In this document: piece after piece, positions 1 to 11,354 of the stretch
Position numbering within the stretch: position 1 is the first letter of the stretch
Layout of the letters: every line of letters starts with the position of its first letter
Origin: Cryptomeria japonica
Lineage: Eukaryota > Streptophyta > Pinopsida > Cupressales > Cupressaceae
DNA length: 64,000 nt
Direction of reading: 5' to 3'
Assembly: GCF_030272615.1 (NCBI RefSeq)
Contig: NC_081406.1
Coordinates: forward strand, 184,487,770 to 184,551,769
Made by a program: the position numbers and the translations under genes
Notes under the pieces: model-generated
The model's database searches: none
The model's input: the letters and a program-made list of their open reading frames with translations, nothing else
Told to the model about the DNA's origin: nothing

Positions 1-169
1 TTATGTGATGCCCTCTATGTGTGTTTGCATTTGTATTGGTCTCTCCACTAACTAGTAAGTCTACATTGTGTTAGATCCCATAACTGGTATACACATCTAG
101 GTTGTTGAAGGGAAAAGTTTGAGAACCATTGATTCAACCCCCTCTCTCAGTGGTACATTGTGTCTAACA
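1..169 (+). repeat. 3' end of an LTR (copy of the 16872-19419 LTR)
   Basis: The sequence is the last 169 bp of the LTR described at 16872-19419 and ends in the same CTAACA. It shares variants with that 3' LTR (for example TTAGATCCC) and not with the 5' LTR at 11355-13916 (TTAGTTCCC). The flank that follows is identical to that following 19419, so this is the duplicated insertion junction and not an independent insertion. Confidence 0.85.
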
Positions 170-994
170 CTTGGATGTCAAATAAGTTAAATTGAACAAT
201 TTATATACAAACCTTAGTCATTATTTCAAATCTAAAATTGTAGAATAAAAAACATATTTAAAAACAAGATAATCATATCATAAGAAATTGACAAGAGAAT
301 TAACTAATTACATCATAATTTCATTTAGAGTCATTGATCGATTTTTTGGTACATCTACATATATTATTGAATATTTCTAAGTATTTTGACTAATAAGAAA
401 TAAGCTCACGATATTCTCTTTAGTAAAACAAAAATATAAAATTCTTGTTTGATAGCAGGTATAAAGCTACAAGATAAAAGATTGTACCGAGCAAAAATAA
501 AAGTATAGAAGAACGACTAAACCATAGTGAAACTATATAATGTGGTATGAATTTCACCCTATAACAACGACTAATAAAGTATAAAAAATAATAAGCATCA
601 TAAATTAACATATTAATTCGAAGGAGATAAAAACCTTTATATATTTTCTTTTATTAATTTAAATTTCATCCAAGGTTAATTATTATTTATTTTATAATAT
701 TTTAATTAAAATATTAAGTTGATATATAGTAAAGATATTAATCTACACTTCAACTATGAAATAGAAAAATACAATTTGATGTACAATAATTTAAAAAATT
801 GAATAAAATTACAATCTTAAAGTAAAATATCAAATAAAATATTAAAAATATTAATATAAAAATTATTCATCTCTTATTTAATTAAAATAAAATTCACTTG
901 ATAATTCTCCTATTTATGGGTTTAGGAAGGTTGATCTTTCCTTAAATCAAAGAGTATAAGTGATCTGGATGGTCATAGAAATAAAATATTAGAA
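170..994. other. AT-rich flank of block A, no gene seen
   Basis: Very AT-rich sequence, also present in block B. Short open frames here have no recognisable motif and are interrupted in the other copy. I see no gene, RNA or regulatory signal. Confidence 0.6.
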
Positions 995-1390
995 GACGAA
1001 ATTTGATGGAGCCACAAAAGGAAACCACATGTTTTATGGAGTTCAATGTGTGGTTAGAGACTAAGAGGAAAAAATCATTGTGAAAAGATGTAAGATATTG
1101 GGGATGGGAAGTATAATGAGGTATAATTCCAAGCTTCCCTTCTTGGACTAACATGTGGATTACAATTTAATGTGAAGAAAATCCTTTTTGAAGGATAGTC
1201 ATTATAAAAATCAATGCAATATGACAAAATTTTACCCCTAAGTAGAAATTATGTAAGTGTCTCCCTCCCATTTTGATTCTCATTAAAAAAGTAAATGAAT
1301 TCAAAATCATCCATGTTTATTAGGAGGGGAACAAGTTGGTGGATGAGTTGGTGGAAATCACTATGGAAGAGTTGATAGAGGCAAAAATGA
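995..1390 (+). pseudogene. RNase H-like relic of a plant non-LTR retroelement, copy A
   Basis: Conceptual translation on the plus strand, with frame changes and stops, gives the signature of the plant RVT_3/RNase H domain found at the C-terminus of LINE polyproteins. It starts near K-F-D-G-A-x-K-G-N, continues with G-V-x-C-V-V-R-D, then a K-K-I-x-F-E-G-x-S segment where the catalytic acidic residue falls, and ends with a H-V-Y-x-E-G-N-K-L-x-D-E-L motif. Several stops and at least one frameshift make it non-functional. The same relic is in block B, so it predates the duplication. The rest of the LINE is not recognisable around it. Confidence 0.6.
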
Positions 1391-2472
1391 TGATAGCTAG
1401 TGGAGGAGATAATCCCTTGTTTCCCTAGGAATAAAAGGGGACAAGACAAGCATCATTTTCAATTAAACTTAGAGGGGATATGGTATGGGATTTCATTGAT
1501 GAAAGGATGGAAGCAACACTTCTTTCAAGAGAAAAATGTTTGAAATGATGGACACTAGATGGAGGGAGATTATTTGTACTTAGACCGAGTGGTGGGAATA
1601 AGTACATTTTGGATATAGTATTTTGTAATGATGGACAATCTACTAAAACTCAATTGTCAAGAGAGATAGATGTTCTTTTTGGGGGATCTCTTAAACAAGA
1701 TAGTGAAGTTCATATTCAATACTAGCCAAAGTTAATTATTTATTCAGTGAAAGGAATTATGGGGGACTAATTTCTAAAGATAGACCATACATAGAGGGTG
1801 AACACAAATGTTTCATCTATGTTTCTAGCATCTATGTTTGATATGAATGAGTAGTATAAGAACACAAATTACTTTGAAAGAATGATGAATTGGATGATTT
1901 CTAGAAACTGAGGTGATGGGTGGTGTCCCCTTACAAAGCTATTTTTACATAATTCTAGTAAGGAGTTTTGAGGTTGAAAAATTCCCACTCATTTTATCAA
2001 GTACCATCAGACATACATAATAAAAAACCATCAGACATACATAATAAAAAACAGATCAAACAGATCAAGTACCATCAGAATATCTGAGCTAAATAAATTA
2101 ATTAACCGTCTAAACATATAAGAGACACAGAGACCATTTAAGATCATAAACATAAGTTTTAAAATACTTTCCATCATGCCATAAACAGTCTCTAACCTAT
2201 ACTTTAATAAATATTAAATACTTTGCATCATTCCATAACCAGTCTCAAAACGGAATCTTAACATTTCAGATGATTCATATTTGTAAAACTGAAAATATAC
2301 ACCGTTGAAAATGTCACATATTAAAACTAAGCAAGAGCTACATGATCTATAGACCATGCACTACTACATTTTTTCACTTAAAAATGTCCCTATTCAAACT
2401 ATTTATAAAACCCTAAACTACACGAAAGCAAAAAAAAACAAAAAAACCAGTGTTCCAGAAATGCCAACGCCC
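1391..2472. other. Block A flank with a deletion scar
   Basis: Continuation of the duplicated flank and region downstream of WOX-A. Around 1965-2015 the sequence departs from block B: about 1.4 kb present there (21185-22630) is replaced here by a few tens of bases. Short direct repeats containing CCATCAGACATACATAATAA lie at the junction. From about 2015 the alignment with B resumes up to the WOX-A stop codon. No separate gene is seen. Confidence 0.6.
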
Positions 2473-3460
2473 TCACAAATCGGGATGCAGAGGAAATAAT
2501 TCCAGTGTTCTGATATCAGCTGGTTCTACCGATGAATTTCTCCTAGGTCCGCTATCTACTTCCTCTTCCTCTTCCTGCATATTAATATGCACAGTGTTCA
2601 GAAAAATGCCATAATCTTACTCATCATATATATAATTCGAAAGACAAGCCATAATTTATAAATGCGGTTTCATACTTGGACATTGCTCCTTTCAGATGAC
2701 CTCTTCGCACGGAATAAAGAAGTCCAGCTTCGCGGCCTAAACACTGCAGGCCATTTGGAGGCTGAAATATACATTTTTTTTAGGTTAGTTAACCTAAAAA
2801 AACCCATGCAAAGAGGAAACCCTAAGAATCTATTATCAGAATGAAAGAATGTATGTATAAGAAAAAAAAAATATAATGATGAATCAAGAAATAAGAAATA
2901 TGATGTAAAAGATTGATATAAAAAAACCCTCGCATAATCAAATTCACAAACAACAAAATATTTGTAAAAATCTAATGTCATTAAGAAGAATGACATCCCG
3001 CTGCTCACATGATTCTGCTTTTTCCTTTTTCCGTCTATCACATGATACTGCTTTTTCTTTTTTAAGCTTATCTCTGGCAGCAGCATTCTGAAACCAGAAG
3101 AACACGTTTTTTCCTTCCACAGGTCCATGGCGCTGCAGCTCTGCAGTAATGCGGTTTATTTCATCCACAGATGGATTTCTTGTTCCGCTCGCGAATTTGG
3201 AGTTCAATATACCCTTTTGGATTTCAGTTGGTTTCCATCTACTGAAACCACTCCTCATGCTTGCGCTGTCTACAACACTTGCAGATCTGTTCAGCCTGGA
3301 ATCTGAAAAAAAATAAAAAATAAAGGGTTATTTTACGGCAATAAACAACATCGTACCGAATGGAAAAAACTAGATTTTTAAATAAAATGTGAACAACCCA
3401 ATTCATTATATAAAATCAGAACGGCCCAGTTGGTTTACCTGCAGCAGATCCGCGATCCAT
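2473..3460 (-). CDS. WOX: WUSCHEL-related homeobox (WOX) transcription factor, copy A
   Basis: Predicted nuclear transcription factor of the plant WOX family, which controls stem-cell and embryo patterning. I read four exons: 3439-3460 (ATG), 3009-3302, 2676-2761 and 2473-2574 (stop). All introns obey GT-AG and phases match, giving 167 aa. The homeodomain lies at about residues 28-92 (R-W-K-P-T start, then GPVEGKNVFFWFQN, typical of the WUS clade). A basic Ser/Arg-rich exon 3 follows, then an acidic run and a C-terminal WUS box TLELFPLHPDL. Unusually the recognition helix reads WFQN-AAA-RD where WUS-clade proteins have HKA. Exon 2 carries a 33-bp internal tandem duplication ending in a second possible donor (exon end at 3042, in frame). 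The reading frame is intact; expression is unknown. A second ATG precedes the chosen one in frame (3463). Confidence 0.85.
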
Positions 3461-3573
3461 CATGCTCTGCAGACCCTAAACTCGAAATATCTTCAGTAAC
3501 TGAAGAGAGCTTACCGAACTTAGTATCTCAGGTAACTCAAAGCCGATGGTGGGTAGACAAAGGAGGTGGATGG

Positions 3574-3581
3574 TATAAATA
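3574..3581 (-). promoter_or_regulatory. TATA box of WOX-A
   Basis: TATTTATA on the minus strand, 114 bp upstream of the WOX-A ATG. The same octamer is conserved in position upstream of WOX-B and WOX-C. Confidence 0.55.
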
Positions 3582-3599
3582 ATACATAAAAGTTGATTG

Positions 3600-4120
3600 G
3601 GTAAAGAAAAAAGAAAGAGCAAGAGTCAATAGATTTTGGGAAGGAGGACAATGAGTTCGGTGGAAGGGAAGGATTTTCCACCGTGTAGTGTGAGGGTGTG
3701 GTCGACAAATTAATAAATGAGTCTGAAAGTTGATTGGGTAAAGAAAAAAAAAGAGCAGAATCAATGGATTTTGGGAAGGAGGAAAATTAGTTGGGCGGAA
3801 TGGAAGAGTAAGAGTTCTGCAAGTAAGAGTTCTGCACCGTGTGATCGTGTCATTTTGGGAAAGAAGAAATGAGTTTGAAATGTTCTCCACTGTGCCATTG
3901 AATAATATTAAAGGAGTTACGAGGTATGTCTATGGATTTTGGGAAAGAAGAAAATGAGTTTGAAATGTTCTCCACCGTGTATACGAATAATATTAAATAA
4001 GTAAATAATATTAAACGAGTTACAAGGAGATAAGTCAATGGATTTTGGGAAAGAGGAAAATGAGTTCCGTCAAAGGGACGAAGATTTCTTCAAGATGTAA
4101 TCCAAAAATATTAAATGAGT
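3600..4120. repeat. Promoter-proximal minisatellite of WOX-A
   Basis: About five diverged tandem units, each containing ATTTTGGGAAGGAGGAAAATGAG or a close variant (near 3633, 3765, 3850, 3935 and 4039), followed by an AATAATATTAAA segment. Unit spacing is about 80-135 bp. The array starts just upstream of the TATA box. Related arrays lie at the same place in front of WOX-B and WOX-C, so it is a shared promoter feature. Confidence 0.75.
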
Positions 4121-4559
4121 TAGGAGTTATGTGATAAGTGGTGGTAGGGCGGAAATAAACTAGCATAGTTTAATAGAGAGCTTTCTTAAGAAGTGCACTT
4201 GATAGATAATGGATTTAAAGATTTTTTATATTGAAATTATGTTGCAACTGAATTTGAAATATAATTTGAATAGTTTATTATATTTGATGGCATAGATACC
4301 TTTTAGTTTGTGGCTCTTAGTTGAAAAAGTTTGAATTTATGGTTGGCGCTTTCATATTATGATTTAGATGCTTCTAGATTAAATATAAAGCCTTAAATTT
4401 TATTTTGAAAATTCTTTTAAATTTGATGGATAAAATTTAGGTTACAATTAAAATATACATTTTAATCATTTAAATAAAATAATTTATTTGCAATATTTCC
4501 TTTGTAGATTAAATGTAAAATTATTTTTGAGCCTCATTGTCAAAGTATGTAATGTTATA

Positions 4560-5010
4560 GTTTTAAAGATATTCAAATTTCTATCAAGCTTGTGGTGTAT
4601 AGTTTTCAACATTGGAGCTTGTATTATAGCGTGTGGTGTTATAGTTTGAAAGATTAGGCTTTGTTATGGAAGCATGTGGTGTATAGTTTTCAACATCTTT
4701 CAACATTGGAGCTTGTATCAGAGCATGTGGTCTTATAGTTTGAAAGATTAGGTTTTGTTATGGAAGCATGTGGTGTATAGTTTTCAACATCTTTCAACAT
4801 TGGAGCTTGTATTAGAGTGTGTGGTGTTATAGTTTGAAAGATTAGGTTTTGTTATGGAAGCGTGTGGTGTATAGTTTTTGTATATTGGAACAGTTTGAAA
4901 GATTAGGTTTTGTTATGGAAGCCTGTGGTGAATAGTTTTCAATATTGGAACTTGTATTATATCATGTGGTGATAGTTTGAAAGATTATGTTTTGTTATGG
5001 AAAAGTTTCC
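4560..5010. repeat. 94-bp tandem repeat, copy A
   Basis: Five copies of a unit marked by GAAAGATTAGG (starts 4648, 4742, 4836, 4897 and a variant at 4979), giving spacings of 94, 94, 61 and 82 bp. The unit also contains TTTTGTTATGGAAGC and GTGGTGTATAGTTTTCAAC. It is present in block B but absent from block C, so it arose or amplified after the A/B ancestor split from C. Confidence 0.8.
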
Positions 5011-5521
5011 AACTAAAGTGATAAGATGTAGTGTCATTTTAAATGGTTAAAGTAAATATAGATTTATTTACTTAAGTAATCTATAGGTTTTTAAATAACT
5101 TTTTAGTATAACTTTTTAATAAAGATTTGAAGGAGAGTAAAACCTATATGGATATCTCAAGTACACCTACTTAAAAACTCAAATATAAGTCCTTAGCACT
5201 AGAATTAAAGTGAAGAAGCAACATCCATCACACATATTAAAATCTAACAAGGAATCCCAATTGAAGAAGACATCAACCGCCCGACCATGTGGAACCAAAA
5301 AGGTCCACCCCCCATGCTCTAGAGAACAAACCTAGGATTTACCAATTGAAAAGATGGACTTGGTAATCCAGTACAAGAGATTATTATCAATCTCAATGCA
5401 TTATTAAGATGGTTTACCGATCTTATCAAGTTATTATTATCTGCTAAGTGTGAAGCATCTATCGTTTGAAAATCCTCAAACCCTAAGGATCTTTTTGTTA
5501 GTTTTTATTTGAAATTTTCAA

Positions 5522-8500
5522 ATGGCACCTAAGATCCAAGACCCCATCATTGTTAAGAATGTTGAAAATCCCTCACTAAAATACTCGTTAACTCCCAAAG
5601 TTGCATCTCAACTGGATGACAAAACTGCATTTTCACTCATCCCGAATAGAGTGTTATTAGTCGAGGATGTGAGATTCTTCACCAAATTTCATGTTGAAGA
5701 ACTCGGTCACGTTGAAATCAAAGACAACTATGATGAATTATGCACCGATGGTAAATTGAATAGCAACTATGAGCATATTAAGATCAAGGGATTAACTGAA
5801 GCCCTAACCTATCCCTGTGTGTTCAAACCCTAGTGGGTCAAGTTTGTTCTGAGCAGAGTTCACGATGATTTGATGTGGCTAGAAGAGCAACCGTTTAAGA
5901 TTACCAAGGAAATCATTCATCTGATTACTGGTTACACTATTTATGATAATGCCGGAGCTCAAAAGATGATATCACAGAAGGAATTGATCAGTTTAACCAG
6001 AGTGGAATCAGATTGCAAAGGACTGAAATTGAACAATGTCACTGATGCAGAACTAAAATTAGCCATTAGAGTAATAGGTTACTGTTTCTTCCAATCGGCA
6101 AGGGAAAACAGTGTACCCTATGCAACAGTAGACCTAGCATACAAAATTATGAAAAATGGAATGAAAATTGGTCTATGTGAGGTATTACTGAAAAACTTGT
6201 TTGAGAATCTGAACACCATCAGGAAGCCAAAGAAGAACAACTCGGCTAATACACTAAAGTTTGGATCACTACTTGTATGCATGTTTTTCTATTTTGAAAA
6301 ATTCTTTCCATCAGTCGGTAAACTTATTTGGGAACTACACTGGCCAATCACCCATCAGATCAATGACTTCATAAAGAAGCTAGGTGATAATTTTAATGAT
6401 ATTATGGATGATTACTTCAGTAAATTTCAAGAGAAAATGCATAATAGGTACTGGATTCCACCCAAGCTAGTGGAAAAATACAAAGATGACATTTGTTTTG
6501 AAGTAGACACTGATTACTGTTATGTGAATGATGTGGAACCAAGAACTCAATCTTTGTCACCTATGGGTTACGAGATTGATTTTGACAAAACACAACAACA
6601 AAATGATGCATTTCTTACATTGCCAAGGCATGCTATCGAGCCGAGGTATGGAACCTATGAAGAAGTGAAGGAAAAAGTAAAAATGAGCATTGTAGTACCC
6701 AAAGCTACAAGAAAGGCAACAAAGATGATAAAGGTATTATCGGAGAAATTCAGAGAAGATTCTTCCTCCACACCTGTCAAAGGCACTATAGCCATTACCA
6801 AAGAGGAATATGAAGCCCAAGAGGCAGCTATAACAGTGAGCACCAAATTGCCTAAAGGAAAAGTGTTGAAAAGAAAGAAATAGGAGACATCAAAGGCCAC
6901 ACCGACTCCTCTAGCAAAGCAACCTAACACTAGAGAATCTGCAGCTTCACCAAGTAAGAAAACAAAGAGTGTTACTGTTCCCAAGGTAACAAAAACTTAC
7001 AAGAAATGTACTCAGAGACTCATTTTGGCAAAAGAGTCTAGCGACACCAAATCTGAGGATGCAAGCAAATTTCAAACTGTTACGAGCAAGAAGGAAAATG
7101 TACATAGTGTTGAAAATTTCTGTGCTAATCTAAAAGAATATGGTGGATTTGGAGGATTCAAATATGTTAAGTATGAATACAAAAATGAAGATGAAAAGAG
7201 ACAAATTGAAGAAGCTGTCATCTGCACACTTTTGAAATTTTGATTAGTCCCATTAGAAGTCTTTAATTCTCTCCCAAAAGAATTATATGCACATATTGAT
7301 AACAGGTGGCAATATGTCTTGGACTCAAAGAAACAGATCAGAGAAAGACGTCTGGTACATCTCTTTCCTGACATGTCAGTAGCTGAAATAAGGGAACATT
7401 TGACAACCTACCACACAAAGTTCCTTGTCAAACAAAAATCCTTGAAACTGATGAATGGGCTGTATATTGAAGTGGAAAATGAGACAAAAGAAAAGTGGCA
7501 GGAAATCTTTAGAAACAAGGATGCTGGAGAGCAAGCTGAAGTTGAAATAGTTGATGTCACTGAGCAAGATCTTGATGTTACCGAGCAAGATCTTGCTGAC
7601 ACCATTCAAATAGATGAAGCTATCATAGATACAGAGGCACCAGAATAGGAAATGATAGAAGGCAATGCATATGCAAAACTTGTATCCAGTGAATCAGTCT
7701 TGGAACAAGTTCAACCTAATCCATCGGTCAATCAACCTGTCTCAACCCAAACCCCTCAGGATACGGATAAAGGCACCGAAGGTCACAATTCTACAGTAGG
7801 AGAAGGTACTAGTCAAGAATAGATGTCTTTGTATCCTTCTAACATTGAAACTGTTGCAACTGAGAAACTGAGTACCGAGACACCAAAGGACACTACAGAG
7901 GCTAAAGAAACCAACCAAAGTGTTGCCTCTACCGAGAAACATATCGAGGGTCATCAAGCCTCACAAGCCCTTGTCTTAGTTCAATCGGTGAAAGGTAAAG
8001 AAAAGAAGATGAAAAAGCATAGTTTCAAAGTAGATTTGTCAAAACTAATAGTGTTGCCCAATGTTGATATATCCAAATTAAAGGGGCAAGCACTCATTGA
8101 TTTTGGTGAACTATGCAAAGCAAAGGCGGAACAAGAGAAGCAAATGGCTATTCAAAAGAAAAATAAAGTACTTCAAAAGGTAAAAGCACTCTTAACAGAT
8201 ATGCTACCTGAAGCTACAAAAACTAAAGATGTAGCCATCCACATTCAACTGGATGAACTCCTAACCAAGATAGAGACATCTGGAGTAGATGCATCCGAAT
8301 ATTTGAGAAAGCTAAAAGACAAGGAGCTCATTGCAAAAATGATAGAAGAGGTGCAGAAAGCAATAGCTATTGGCAAAGTCAAACTTGTCAAATTTATTGC
8401 TGAGTTGACCCCTAAACTCAAGCACATTCTTTATTTATTTTAGAAACTCTGTACATTTTCTTTATTCATTAAAGACATCCAAAATAAAACTGAACCAGTT

Positions 8501-8884
8501 GAGAAAGAGATCACTGATCTCTCAAATAAGTTGACCAGAGAGCCCAATTCTGTTCAAAATTTCTATACAAAGTTACAACAGCTCATGGCTCAACAATTTG
8601 ACCTAAGAAATGAAGAACACAAGATTAGGATGGACATAATGACACTTCAGACATTATTCCTTCCTCATCTTTCATCTATCCAAGAACAGATCAATAGAGC
8701 CACATTCTTGTCTACTACATAAGAGGGAAGCACTCTAGATGGCTTAATATCATTATTGGCTGATATTCAAGTGCTAAATTCTTTAATGGATAGTGTAAAG
8801 GATGCCCTCTCTGCCGCTCTCACCAAAGCACAAACAAAGTACAAAACCATTTTTGACCAGTTGCCACCACCGAATGGTAACTAA
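5522..8884 (+). pseudogene. Retroelement-encoded protein of unknown family, 1,120 codons with seven in-frame stops
   Basis: A single reading frame runs from ATG 5522 to TAA 8882-8884 with no frameshift. It is interrupted by seven stops: TAG at 5831, 6881, 7646, 7820 and 8441, TGA at 7241 and TAA at 8720. The N-terminal third is a mixed alpha-helical domain (around WVKFVLSRVHDDLMWLEEQ to a W-x-L-H-W-P-I-T segment). The middle is Lys/Thr/Pro-rich and low-complexity. The C-terminal third is Lys/Glu/Gln-rich with coiled-coil-like heptads. No zinc knuckle or catalytic motif is seen. It loosely resembles the uncharacterised proteins carried by large plant LTR elements; I do not recognise a specific family. 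Frame preservation indicates decay by point mutation only. Confidence 0.65.
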
Positions 8885-9230
8885 ATTTTGATGTCTATCA
8901 AAAAGGGGGAGTGATATAGTATTCAAAACATCAAAGTATAATATCAAACAATAGGAGTGTAGTATACAAGGGTAGTATACCGAGCAGAGTAAGCAGAGTA
9001 CCTAAGAGAAGTGAACAAAATAGTACGCAAAGAACAAGAGCAGATCACCGAGCATGCAAAATCAGAGTTTTGTAGAGTATATCGGTAAGGGGAGTATATT
9101 TGGGTATATTATTTTATTGTCTATTGTATATATTGTCAGTATAGTCAAACTTTGCAAGTATATAGATTATTGAGTTATAACTTTGAAATTAGTTTTGTCA
9201 AACATCTCAACTAATGTCAAAAGGGGAGAT
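8885..9230 (+). other. 3' untranslated part of the element with polypurine tracts
   Basis: Non-coding stretch between the stop codon and the 3' LTR. It holds AAAAAGGGGGA at about 8898 and the polypurine tract directly before the LTR at 9219-9229. Confidence 0.5.
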
Positions 9231-10421
9231 TGTTACTACATATCAAGTTGCCATTACTTTTATGTTCAAAGTTATTCTATATACTCTAGTCGGTTATCTC
9301 TACTGAAATATTCAGTCGGTATGCACAGTCCAGTCGGTTATAGAAGAAAGTAGTCATAGAGCCCAGTATGCACCGAGCTGTCTACCAAGTATCCTTCCAT
9401 ATGTACCGAGCAACAAAGATGATACACCGAGTTGATATACAGCGAGTGAAACATGTTACTAAATTCATTGAACTTGGACATACATATGGAAATGTGTTAC
9501 AAGATCAAGGAATATCTAACCATTATCACATTGGAAATTGCACTTAAAAATTGTTTATGATTTTGAGGTCATCTAGCCAATGAAATATTTTGCATGGTTA
9601 TTCATTCGATAAATCATGTTTGTAAGATCGAAGCAATGAATGGATCGTCGACATAAGAGATCTATTTATACAACATGGATTAAGATCAAATATATACATG
9701 TAGCATGACAGAAAGGAAGATATAGAAATATATGAAGCAAGACATGTGAGAGCACTAAGTGTTATGATTGTTATAGAGACACAAAGGTCACCGAGAAGGA
9801 TTTCAGAGAACAGTCAAAGAATAGAGTAAACAGAAGGGTTTACCGAGTTACTATATGGGTTACTGAGGTATGCTATAAGCAAGGTAATATTATTCTGAGC
9901 ACATAGAATCTGCTATAACATTCTAGATGTAAAGTTACACATATTTGTAATGATTTTATTGTAATATTTTGAAGTTGTAAGAGAAACCTTTAACAAGGTA
10001 AAAGACTCTAATCAAGTCTATAAATTGTAAAGCCTTTAACTAGGTGCAACATTTAGATGAAGTGTTGTAAAATCCTTTAGCAAGGTAGATCTAACAGGTC
10101 TTGATACTCCTAATAGGGTAAGCTATCAGAAATAGCTAAACGTGTAGCTCTAACCAAGCAATCTTTATTATTAAAGTAGTGAAGTTGTGGGTGCCATCCC
10201 CACTGTAGTTTTTCTCTCTAACCAAGAGTTTCTGCGGAACCAAAATATATGTGTTATGGAGTGAATCATGTATGATTGTTATCTATTTGTTTTAGCTTTA
10301 TATTATGTTACTGCACTATTCGGTTTACGCATAACAACAAAGTTATTGTTGGAGAAAAGTTTTGAAGTACTGATTCACCCCTCTCCTCTTAGTACATTAG
10401 CTTTCCTTATTGGGCCTAACA
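9231..10421 (+). repeat. 3' LTR of the truncated element
   Basis: Starts TGTTACTACA immediately after a purine tract and ends GGGCCTAACA, giving TG...CA termini over 1,191 bp. It contains repeated CCGAG and CGGTATG words typical of the regulatory half of plant LTRs. No second copy is present in the window, so the right end rests on the terminal dinucleotide alone. Confidence 0.6.
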
Positions 10422-11354
10422 GGTTTACTAGCTATCTTTGCAGTTGTCCTTGAACCTATTTGATTGTTCTTATCTTGAGACTATATCTATATTTAGAGTC
10501 ACTCTTTCTAGTGCCTATCCCTTTGTGTAGCCAAAAAGGGTTGGACACTAGCAAACAATGCTAATGCCTTCCCAATTTGCCTCTAAATTCAAATATTTTG
10601 AAGTTAGTGTTGAGCCACTAATAATTGCTTTCCTTTATTTGCCATTTCCCCAAAATAAGTTAATGATAAGCTGCAAGACACTCCCTTTCCCATTTTATAA
10701 TACCTAATGATACCAAATGAATCCTAAGGCAATGCAATTCAATTGAGTACACAATTCCTATATTCAAGTAGGTAAAATAAGTTATTTAATGTAGAATTAT
10801 AGATAAAATCTGAATATCAACATCAAGCACATTAACATAGTATCCAAACTAGGGTTTTTTTATGAGGTAATAATTATTATCTTGTTTAATTCATTTTCGT
10901 TTATTGTTAAGGGAGCATGGAGCCATTTATTACTCACTAGTGTTGTTGTCGAGAAGGAAAATTAACATGAGATTTTCCCGAGGAAAAATTCTATACAACA
11001 CATCTATTTTTTCCCTTTTTATGTGTATAGGTCTAGATCCAAATATTGATGACAATTGGAAAGTATGATTGGGCAAGAAGATAAAGAGGAACAATCCCAA
11101 ATCTTGAATAGTGAAAAACACTTAAACAATAGAGATAGGAATTAGTGTCATCCTATTTTTACCCAAAATTTTAAGGATAACTAACTTGAGCACATCCTAA
11201 TCATTTTCCTAGTACTACCTCCTTCATTAGCCTACTCTGGGATCCTAAAATTTAGTGTCCCTCTTGCCTAGTTTTCTCCATATTTCTATCATAGGTGCAT
11301 GCTTGTGTGTCACTTCCATAGTCATACATTTTGTGTAAATTTAAACTATCTTCG
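10422..11354. other. Unassigned spacer
   Basis: No open frame with a recognisable motif, no repeat shared with the rest of the window and no clear terminal repeats. It separates the 3' LTR at 9231-10421 from the next element and may be host sequence or an unrecognised relic. Confidence 0.5.

Larger units (their letters stand above)
1..5393. repeat. Segmental duplication, block A
   Basis: This block matches 19251-26925 (block B) almost base for base with an offset of 19,250 bp at its left end. It carries the tip of an LTR, an RNase H relic, WOX-A and two tandem-repeat arrays. Relative to B it lacks two segments: one after about position 1965 (present in B at 21185-22630) and one after about 5190 (present in B at 25715-26716). 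The older block C retains recognisable sequence for both, so the losses occurred in A. Similarity stops at about 5393, where a retrotransposon interior begins. Confidence 0.9.
5394..10421 (+). mobile_element. LTR retrotransposon with unknown gag-like frame, 5' LTR missing
   Basis: The interior begins abruptly at about 5394 at the edge of block A with no 5' LTR or primer-binding site. It carries one long decayed frame (5522-8884), a purine tract AAAAGGGGAGA at about 9219-9229 and a single 3' LTR (9231-10421). No protease, integrase or reverse transcriptase motif is visible, so it is a non-autonomous element mobilised in trans, if it was mobile. A second purine tract at 8898-8910 is a possible older or internal polypurine tract. 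Confidence 0.7.

Noticed and set aside
4560-5010. CRISPR-like array
   Set aside because: Regularly spaced repeats, but whole units are repeated with no unique spacers, in a plant nuclear context. It is a tandem minisatellite.
5522-8884. Programmed stop-codon readthrough to explain the long frame
   Set aside because: Seven stops of three kinds in varied contexts are better explained by decay. Related patterns occur in unrelated elements nearby.
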